Source: Neolewinella agarilytica (GTDB lineage Bacteria > Bacteroidota > Bacteroidia > Chitinophagales > Saprospiraceae). Taken from it: a stretch of DNA of 64,000 bases. Under the pieces are notes generated by a model. The model saw nothing but the letters and a program-made list of their open reading frames with translations, was not told the DNA's origin and did no database searches. The stretch is from positions 62,001 through 126,000 of the forward strand of contig NZ_FOFB01000005.1 in assembly GCF_900110645.1 (NCBI RefSeq), written 5' to 3'. The translations under genes and the position numbers were made by a program. Shown in pieces: positions 57,956 through 64,000 of the stretch (position 1 is its first letter; the number at the start of each line of letters is the position of its first letter).

Positions 57956-60900
57956 ATGCTGCGAATACCATTTTTACTTATACTATGCATCTCTCTAATT
58001 GCACCATCGTGTCAAGCTGATAAACATCAGGAAACGCCTGAAGTGATTTCTTCAACGGGGAAGTTCCAGAAACTTTCAGCAAGTGAAACAGGTCTGGATT
58101 TCAGTAACCATGTTGAAGAAAACTTCACTAATTTTTTCGCCCGGTTTCAATACGTTTATAACGGTGGCGGAGTAGCAATTGGCGATGTTGACGGGGATGG
58201 ATTGAGTGATGTATATTTTACGGCTAATGAAAATCATAACCGCCTGTATAAAAACATCGGGGATTTAAAATTTGAGGATATTACTCAAGAGGCCGGAGTA
58301 GCTGCTGCAGAGGGGTGGAAAAACGGCACCGTAATGGCGGATGTTAATGGTGACGGGCACCTCGATATTTACGTATGTCGAGGTGGTTCGAAGGATAATA
58401 GCCCGGAGAATAAACGTCGGAATCTACTCTATATTAATAACGGTAAAGGGCAGTTTGAGGAAATGGCAAAAGAATTTGGACTGGATGATGCCGGCTATTC
58501 TTTACAGGCAGTTTTTTTCGATATGGATAACGACAATGATCTGGACGTATACATTACTAACCGGCCGGCTACTTTTTTTATTCCGCATACAGAAGTCTTA
58601 AAGGCTAAAGCAATTCAAAATCCCGATTTCAGCGATCAACTTTATAGAAATGACGGAGCAAAATTTACCCGGATTACAGAAGCTGCAGGTATTACCCGGA
58701 ATTTTGGCTATGGACTTGGTTTGCTGACCACCGACGTAAATAATGACGGATACGCAGATATCCTTGTGTCAAATGATTATCTTGAAAATGACTATCTCTA
58801 CGAAAATCAGGGAGACGGAACTTTTGTTGAAAGCATTGAGAAGTACACCAACCATACCAGTTTCTATGGCATGGGAATTGACGCTGCCGACTTAAACAAT
58901 GATGGACTCGAAGATATACTCCAGTTGGACATGTCCCCGGAGGATTACGTCCGCTCAAAGACCACAATGGCCAGTATGAATGTAGACCTCTACCGGCAAA
59001 TCATGAGTAGTGGTTTTCATGACCAGTATATGCACAATAGCCTGCAGTTAAACCGGGGAAACGGTTTCTTTAGTGAAATCGGGCAATTGGCCGGTGTAGC
59101 CAAATCAGATTGGAGTTGGGCCGTTCTGGCAGCTGATTTTGATAATGATGCGAATAAGGAAATATTTATTACTAATGGCTACCGCAGGGACGTTGCCGAC
59201 AAGGACGGAAATATACGTTTCCAGAACTATCTGCGAAGTGACGAACGGGCAAAGCGAACGGACGAAGAAAACGCCCGCGTAGTGATTGATATGTTTAAGT
59301 CCGTACCGCTGCAGAACTACATCTACGATGACGAAGGAGAACTACACTATCAGAACGCAGCGTCAGCCTGGGGGTTAACGGAGAAATCTTTTTCTAACGG
59401 TGCTGCTTATGGCGACCTGGACAATGATGGGGATCTGGACCTCGTGGTCAATAATCTCGAAGCGGAAGCTTTCTTGTATCGAAATGATACGGAGCCCCAG
59501 AATTATCTGCGCATCAGGCTGAACGGCCCTCAGGGGAATAAATATGGAATTGGTGCGAAAATTACGCTGATTCAGGCAGAGGGACAGCAGTTCCAGGAGA
59601 TGAAAACGGTGCGGGGTTATCTTTCTTCCGTGGAGCCTAAAGCTCATTTTGGCTTAGGCAATAAGGGCAAGGTGGCAAGCCTGCGGGTGCAATGGCCGGA
59701 TGGAAAAGCAATGGAACTCCGGCAACCTGACATCAATCAGGAAATAACCATTAATTACGCCGACGCCAAGCTGCTTGCTGAAGAAAGAAAAGAGCAGTCA
59801 CCCCTGCTGCGGGAAACCACGACGAAACGGTTTCGTCCGGTTTTTAACCATCAGGAGAATGACTTTGATGACTACGCCAGCCAGGTCTTATTGCCCCACG
59901 GGCATAGTAAGTCTGGTCCGGCCATCGCCGTTGGCGATGTTAACGGCGATGGCTTGTCGGACTTTTTTATTGGCGGCGCAAAGAGAATTGCCGGTTCTCT
60001 TTTTATTCAGCAAGCCGATGGTACGTTTTCACCGGGTAACAATGAATTTTCGGAGACTGACGCTGGCTTCGAGGATGCGGCTACTCTTTTATTCGATGCT
60101 GACGGAGACGGAGACAATGACCTCTACGTGGTGAGCGGGGGGAGTGAGTTTCCCGAAGGGTCATCGAAATTTCAGGATCGTCTGTACATCAATGATGGGG
60201 TGGGCAAATTCAGTCCTTCCGGTTCGCTTCCATCCATCAGAAGCAGTGGGGCTTGCGTCATTCCATTTGATGTGGATGCTGACGGGGACCTGGATTTATT
60301 TGTAGGCGGAAGGGTAGTGCCCACCCGTTACCCCGCCTCTCCGGAAAGCTATTTGCTGCTTAATGAGGGCGGTTCCTTTAAGGACGTTACGCAATCAATG
60401 GCACCCGACCTGAGCAGTATAGGTATGGTAACTTCTGCCTGCTGGAATGACCTAGACGAAGATGGTACGGCAGAATTAATCATAGTCGGAGAATGGATGC
60501 CCGTAACTGTCTTCGAGAAAAAAGGGGATAAGTACGAAAACACTACTGCTGACTATGGCCTGGACAAAAGCCAGGGGTGGTGGAATAAGGTCGTTGCAAC
60601 GGATATGGACGGAGATGGAGATGAAGACCTGGTGCTGGGTAATCTTGGCCTTAACTACAAATTTCAGGCTTCTCCCGAAAAGCCATTTTACGTGTTTGCC
60701 TCAGACTTTGACCAGAACGGGAGTAACGATATTTTCCTCGCCAAAGAGAATGGCGATGAACTGGTCCCCATCCGTGGGCGGGAATGCTCAAGTCAGCAAG
60801 TGCCGGATATTGCTAAAAAATTCCCAACCTACAACGCTTTCGCCGACGCGGGGCTGGAAGACATCATTGATCTGGACAAACCGGATGCCATTCGGTATGA

Positions 60901-61279
60901 GGCCCGGGAGTTCCGGAGTGGATGGTTGGAAAAGCAGGCGGGGGAACTGACCTTCCATCCCTTGCCGCTGGCTGCCCAGTTTTCGGTGGTCAACAGCATC
61001 GTTGCCGCGGACCTAAATAAAGATGGCCGGCAAGACCTGATTACCGCCGGCAATAAGTTCGAAGTAGAAATTGAAACTACCCGGGCGGACGCAGGTATCG
61101 GGACTGTTTTTTTAGGGAACGGCGAAGAGACGAGCCTAAGAACGCTCAACCAGATGGAATCGGGGCTATTCCTTCCCGAAAACGTAAAGGGGCTTTACCC
61201 CATTTCGCTGGGTAAGGCCGGAAGCAACGGCTTGCTGGTGGCGACTAATGAAGGTTCTCTTCGATTGCTGGAGTGGTAA
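57956..61279 (+). CDS. FG-GAP/VCBS-repeat lipoprotein with ASPIC/UnbV domain (CRTAC1-like)
   Basis: A 1,107-residue lipoprotein (LCISLIAPSC, lipid Cys near 19). Many calcium-binding FG-GAP/VCBS repeats have the form AIGDVDGDGLSDVYF, ADVNGDGHLDIYV, FDMDNDNDLDVYI, YGDLDNDGDLDLVV and FDADGDGDNDLYVV, forming beta-propellers. An ASPIC/UnbV domain lies at about 520-605 (GNKYGIGAKITLIQ, RGYLSSVEPKAHFGLG). Such proteins often follow SusC/SusD pairs in Saprospiria-type genomes, but their function is unknown; adhesion or substrate capture is a guess. It has its own transcription unit after the SusD terminator. A dispersed element follows its stop. Confidence 0.9.
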   Translation: MLRIPFLLILCISLIAPSCQADKHQETPEVISSTGKFQKLSASETGLDFSNHVEENFTNFFARFQYVYNGGGVAIGDVDGDGLSDVYFTANENHNRLYKNIGDLKFEDITQEAGVAAAEGWKNGTVMADVNGDGHLDIYVCRGGSKDNSPENKRRNLLYINNGKGQFEEMAKEFGLDDAGYSLQAVFFDMDNDNDLDVYITNRPATFFIPHTEVLKAKAIQNPDFSDQLYRNDGAKFTRITEAAGITRNFGYGLGLLTTDVNNDGYADILVSNDYLENDYLYENQGDGTFVESIEKYTNHTSFYGMGIDAADLNNDGLEDILQLDMSPEDYVRSKTTMASMNVDLYRQIMSSGFHDQYMHNSLQLNRGNGFFSEIGQLAGVAKSDWSWAVLAADFDNDANKEIFITNGYRRDVADKDGNIRFQNYLRSDERAKRTDEENARVVIDMFKSVPLQNYIYDDEGELHYQNAASAWGLTEKSFSNGAAYGDLDNDGDLDLVVNNLEAEAFLYRNDTEPQNYLRIRLNGPQGNKYGIGAKITLIQAEGQQFQEMKTVRGYLSSVEPKAHFGLGNKGKVASLRVQWPDGKAMELRQPDINQEITINYADAKLLAEERKEQSPLLRETTTKRFRPVFNHQENDFDDYASQVLLPHGHSKSGPAIAVGDVNGDGLSDFFIGGAKRIAGSLFIQQADGTFSPGNNEFSETDAGFEDAATLLFDADGDGDNDLYVVSGGSEFPEGSSKFQDRLYINDGVGKFSPSGSLPSIRSSGACVIPFDVDADGDLDLFVGGRVVPTRYPASPESYLLLNEGGSFKDVTQSMAPDLSSIGMVTSACWNDLDEDGTAELIIVGEWMPVTVFEKKGDKYENTTADYGLDKSQGWWNKVVATDMDGDGDEDLVLGNLGLNYKFQASPEKPFYVFASDFDQNGSNDIFLAKENGDELVPIRGRECSSQQVPDIAKKFPTYNAFADAGLEDIIDLDKPDAIRYEAREFRSGWLEKQAGELTFHPLPLAAQFSVVNSIVAADLNKDGRQDLITAGNKFEVEIETTRADAGIGTVFLGNGEETSLRTLNQMESGLFLPENVKGLYPISLGKAGSNGLLVATNEGSLRLLEW

Positions 61280-61323
61280 GAGCAATGCTTCTGCAGACCT
61301 TTCATTGCACCTGCGGCAGCGCC
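61280..61323 (-). repeat. Dispersed element, family 1, single copy (after the UnbV gene)
   Basis: AGCAATGCTTCTGCAGACC, spacer, ATTGCACCTGCGGCAGCGCC. It begins one base after the stop. Its GC-rich end points toward the following PKD lipoprotein gene. Confidence 0.7.
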
Positions 61324-61417
61324 AAATACCGTGAAATCATGTGAAAACATGGGGAATTCACCCGGCAAATCCATATGTGTTTCCCTTTTAAACATCAGTG
61401 GTGCAGGAAACAAGCCA

Positions 61418-61442
61418 ATGATCAGACATTTACATTGATCAT
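61418..61442. promoter_or_regulatory. Inverted repeat ATGATCA-11-TGATCAT upstream of the PKD lipoprotein gene
   Basis: Perfect 7-base arms with an 11-base spacer, 58 bases before the ATG. It is a plausible operator for a dimeric regulator. Only the symmetry is seen. Confidence 0.4.
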
Positions 61443-61500
61443 GTAAGTAACCGTTCCGCAAGGGTGGTTGCAAATGGCTTAATTCAACTCTAGACTTATT

Positions 61501-63003
61501 ATGAAATTATCTTTAGTCTCTAATCTTGGCAAACTCTTCTTGTTTTGCCTGGCCAGTATGGCTCTTTTTACCGCCTGTGAACCGGAGGACGATGACTTTT
61601 TCGACTTCCGCCCGGTCGATTTCTTTATCGATGCGGATAACGTTATCATCGATGCCGGCCAATCCATCACTTACGAAGACAAATCAAATAACGCTACCAG
61701 CCGGGAATGGACTTTCGAAGGAGGCTCACCCGCTACCTCAACGGATGTTTCCCCTTCCGTAACCTATGCCGAAGAAGGAACCTTCCTGACTTTCGTCACT
61801 ACTACTTTCGCGGATGGCTCCACCCAGCGTCGTCGCCTGCAGGTTTTAGTTAATCCTCCGGTCGTCGCCAATTTTTCTGCGAACCCAACCGCACTTCAGC
61901 GCGGTAACGCCGTTCAGTTCTCCAACCTGACGGAGGGCGTTGGTGCCATTCCCGCAGTATTGGGAGCTGCCGATACTGCCATCATCCACGCCTGGTTCAT
62001 CCCCGGAGTTACGGCTGATACTGTTTTTGCCAGCAACCCTTCAATTGTCTTCCCGGAAACCGGACTCTACGACGTATCCCTGACGGTAACCCGCCGGTCA
62101 ACAGGATTTGTTAGCACGGAGACTAAAACAGAATACATTCAGACTTTTGACGATCCCGTAACTCAGTCTCGCAGCGCGCGCTTTAACCGGGATGGTTCGG
62201 CGATCTTCCTGGCACTCAACGAGCCCACGGGAGCAATTGCGGCTGATCTCACCAGCAGGCTCTCTCTCTCTGCTGCAGGAGGCAGCACGGTAGCCATCAC
62301 CAGTGCAGAAAAGCCCGCATGGTCTGATAACGTCATTCAGCTGAATGTTGATCCGTCAGCAATGACTGCCGGGACAGACTACACACTTTCCTTTTCTGAG
62401 ACGGGAACCTTTACGGTAGGCAGTGGTTCTGTCGTGCTCCCATTCTCCTACGGTGTTACTTTCCTGGGGGAGTCTCAGGACTGGGCGCTGCTCAACTTCG
62501 CCAGTGGTGGAGGAAACGACCCCGTAATGGCTACGCTCAACGGGAAGTCTTTCACTTTCGATCAGGATGGGGTAACCTTTGCGGCGGATGCCAACGTCAA
62601 CCTTTTCATTTTCAATCCCGGAATGGGCCCACTGACGCAAACCTATCATAATAACGCCTCTACCTATTCGATGCTGATCACTCCTGGTGCTGATGCAGCA
62701 CTGTCGGATATTGGAGATGTAGGCTTTGAGCTCGGGTGGTTAGGTCCTAATGGCACGCAGTATACCTTCTCTCAGCCAGTAACGGACCTTCGCTTTGTAA
62801 ATGGCTTTGGTAACCCGGACTTTGTCCCGGAGGGAACCCTCTCCGATGACGGTAAAACGTTGACCATCACTAAGCAAGGCAACCGGAACCAGGCGGTGAG
62901 AATCTCCGGTATTCTGGAAGACGGTATCAGCGCTACCGGTCTTATGATCTCCCACAATGCACCAGAAGGTGGAACGGTTTACGTCACTGCCAGTGGTCGG
63001 TAG
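61501..63003 (+). CDS. PKD-domain outer-membrane lipoprotein
   Basis: A 500-residue lipoprotein (LFLFCLASMALFTAC, lipid Cys near 26). Two PKD-like domains follow: IIDAGQSITYEDKSNNATSR with VTYAEEGTFLTFVTT, and NPTALQRGNAVQFSN with VFPETGLYDVSLTVTRR. A third beta domain (about 215-320) may be Ig-like (LFLALNEPTGAIAADL-type strand, FTVGSGSVVLPFSYG). The last 160 residues are a beta sandwich of unknown type. Lipoproteins of this kind often act as extra surface glycan-binding proteins beside SusC/SusD. A strong terminator follows. Confidence 0.8.
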   Translation: MKLSLVSNLGKLFLFCLASMALFTACEPEDDDFFDFRPVDFFIDADNVIIDAGQSITYEDKSNNATSREWTFEGGSPATSTDVSPSVTYAEEGTFLTFVTTTFADGSTQRRRLQVLVNPPVVANFSANPTALQRGNAVQFSNLTEGVGAIPAVLGAADTAIIHAWFIPGVTADTVFASNPSIVFPETGLYDVSLTVTRRSTGFVSTETKTEYIQTFDDPVTQSRSARFNRDGSAIFLALNEPTGAIAADLTSRLSLSAAGGSTVAITSAEKPAWSDNVIQLNVDPSAMTAGTDYTLSFSETGTFTVGSGSVVLPFSYGVTFLGESQDWALLNFASGGGNDPVMATLNGKSFTFDQDGVTFAADANVNLFIFNPGMGPLTQTYHNNASTYSMLITPGADAALSDIGDVGFELGWLGPNGTQYTFSQPVTDLRFVNGFGNPDFVPEGTLSDDGKTLTITKQGNRNQAVRISGILEDGISATGLMISHNAPEGGTVYVTASGR

Positions 63004-63064
63004 AAAACACTATAAGCCTTCACCCGCTGCGTCGGGTTAAAAGACTTACTACTTGATTATTTAT

Positions 63065-63103
63065 GGAGTGGCTCGTCTGCACAACGAGCCACTCCTTTTT
63101 CTC
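63065..63103 (+). terminator. Intrinsic terminator
   Basis: Perfect 12-base-pair stem GGAGTGGCTCGT / ACGAGCCACTCC with a 7-base loop, followed by TTTTTCTC. It ends the PKD lipoprotein transcript. Confidence 0.92.
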
Positions 63104-63133
63104 TCCTTCAACGCCAAAGCTTTTTCAGTGGTT

Positions 63134-64000
63134 ATGGTCAACCGTCTTCCATTGCTTCTTTTGATTTTTCTGTCCGGTTTTCTGTCCGGGCAGTCTTTTC
63201 AGGATGTGAGTGAAGCTTTAGAGATTCATGCTGCTGCTTTGGATGCTAAGCTGATGGCCGGTGGGGTAGTCTGGTTTGATTACAACGGGGACCGTTATCC
63301 GGATTTACTTTTCGTGAATGGTGATTTGCCAGCGAAGCTTTATCGCAATGACTGGAACGGGAAGTTTACCGACGTTACGGAGTCCGCTGGATTACTGGGA
63401 ACGGCAGGAACCATGGGAGCTGTCAGTGCAGACTTTGATGTAGACGGCCATCAGGACCTCTTTTTTACCACCCTGGCGGGAACTCCCAATCGCCTGTTTC
63501 GTAATAACGGGGCGGGCAGGTTTACGGATGTTTCTTTGTCAGTGGGAATAAGCCACTCAGCCTACAGCGCCTCGGCTAGCGTAGGCGACCCCGATAATGA
63601 TGGAGACCCTGATATATACGTTGCCAATTATCTCGCAGGGGAAGAGCCAATGGATGGAGGGCAGCCCAACTTTTTTTACCGTAACGATGGAAGTGGAAAT
63701 TTCGAAGAGGTAGCGGCTGTTCTTGGCATTGACAATAATGGCTGTGGACTTGGAGCAACTTTTACGGACATTAATTCAGACGGCAGAGAAGACCTCTACG
63801 TTGCCAATGATTATGGCTATCTGGTACAGGCCAATGAGCTGTTCCGTAATGAAGGGGGGACTTACCGCGCTACGGCGAACGAGGATGGATCAGCCGCTAC
63901 GATCAATGCCATGGGCATCGCCAAGGGAGATTATGATAATGACGGAGATCAGGACTTGTACATCACAAATATCAGAGAGAACCCTCTTTTCGAAAATGTT
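63134..64000 (+). CDS. FG-GAP/VCBS-repeat secreted protein, N-terminal part (cut by window end)
   Basis: The first 289 codons of a gene that runs off the right edge. A signal peptide (LPLLLLIFLSGFLSGQ) is followed by FG-GAP/VCBS repeats with calcium-site motifs: FDYNGDRYPDLLFV, ADFDVDGHQDLFFT, GDPDNDGDPDIYVA, TDINSDGREDLYVA and GDYDNDGDQDLYIT. It belongs to the same CRTAC1-like group as the protein at 57956-61279 but lacks a lipobox and is clearly a different paralogue. The C-terminus, possibly UnbV or a sorting domain, is not visible. Confidence 0.85.
   Translation, partial: MVNRLPLLLLIFLSGFLSGQSFQDVSEALEIHAAALDAKLMAGGVVWFDYNGDRYPDLLFVNGDLPAKLYRNDWNGKFTDVTESAGLLGTAGTMGAVSADFDVDGHQDLFFTTLAGTPNRLFRNNGAGRFTDVSLSVGISHSAYSASASVGDPDNDGDPDIYVANYLAGEEPMDGGQPNFFYRNDGSGNFEEVAAVLGIDNNGCGLGATFTDINSDGREDLYVANDYGYLVQANELFRNEGGTYRATANEDGSAATINAMGIAKGDYDNDGDQDLYITNIRENPLFENV

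Noticed and set aside
61082-61101. GGGCGGACGCAGGTATCGGG as a family-1 copy
   Set aside because: The spacer and AGCA end are missing and the codons fit the host protein.
1-64000. CRISPR array, tRNA, rRNA, insertion-sequence transposase or prophage genes
   Set aside because: None of the regular spacer-repeat patterns, clover-leaf sequences or transposase/phage motifs were found on reading either strand.

Overview
The window comes from a Bacteroidota chromosome, most likely the Saprospiria/Lewinella-like branch. The signs are a SusC/SusD pair, type IX secretion sorting domains (a gliding-motility-type C-terminus and a short FPNP-type tail), many lipoproteins with a Bacteroidota-style lipobox, TAnnTTTG promoter boxes, little Shine-Dalgarno signal and a base composition near 50% GC. 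The placement below phylum is inference from gene content. I saw no rRNA, tRNA, prophage, IS element or CRISPR array.

Layout. 1-7775: the end of trpA, miaA, a saccharopine-dehydrogenase-like enzyme, a PAP2 phosphatase, an LptF/LptG permease and oligopeptidase B. 8399-16687: a type IX cargo protein, then an export island made of two convergent operons. The plus-strand operon is DUF4956 membrane protein, HlyD-like adaptor and TolC-like outer-membrane protein. The minus-strand operon is a C39-peptidase ABC exporter with its own adaptor. 16942-22900: a sigma-54-type AAA+ regulator, miaB, a Gre-like factor, dapF and an HtrA protease. 23511-32480: an ABC-2 exporter, an M20-type hydrolase, a lipoprotein, a small phosphatase, a NadR-like P-loop protein, a stomatin-like protein and an unknown protein with an attenuator-like leader hairpin. 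32642-38319: a trehalose synthase/phosphatase fusion, a dehydrogenase, lysA and a MOSC protein. 38441-45475: a three-gene minus-strand locus (EAD-iSTAND protein, MoxR AAA+, very large three-helix membrane protein with a vWA-like domain). It is the best candidate here for an under-described system, probably a conflict or immunity type signalling device. 45567-64000: a CoA-binding protein, a membrane protein, an NHL protein, a GH16 glycanase, a type IX cargo protein, GlgX, SusC/SusD, two FG-GAP/UnbV proteins and a PKD lipoprotein.

A second thread is short repetitive DNA. A roughly 45-base dispersed element (core CGCAGGTGCA, GC-rich flank GGGCGCGG) occurs at least 14 times, about once per 5 kb. 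It lies in gene ends, leaders, a signal-peptide coding region and one gene interior. Twice it forms a complete inverted pair of 85-97 bases, like a REPIN or MITE. In intergenic copies the GC-rich end normally points toward the adjacent gene body. A second palindromic family (core GCCGACTTCAGTCGGC) supplies the final codons and stops of two unrelated genes. Several one-off long inverted repeats fill other gaps.

All calls are from reading the sequence and translated frames. No database search was run, so family assignments rest on recognised motifs.
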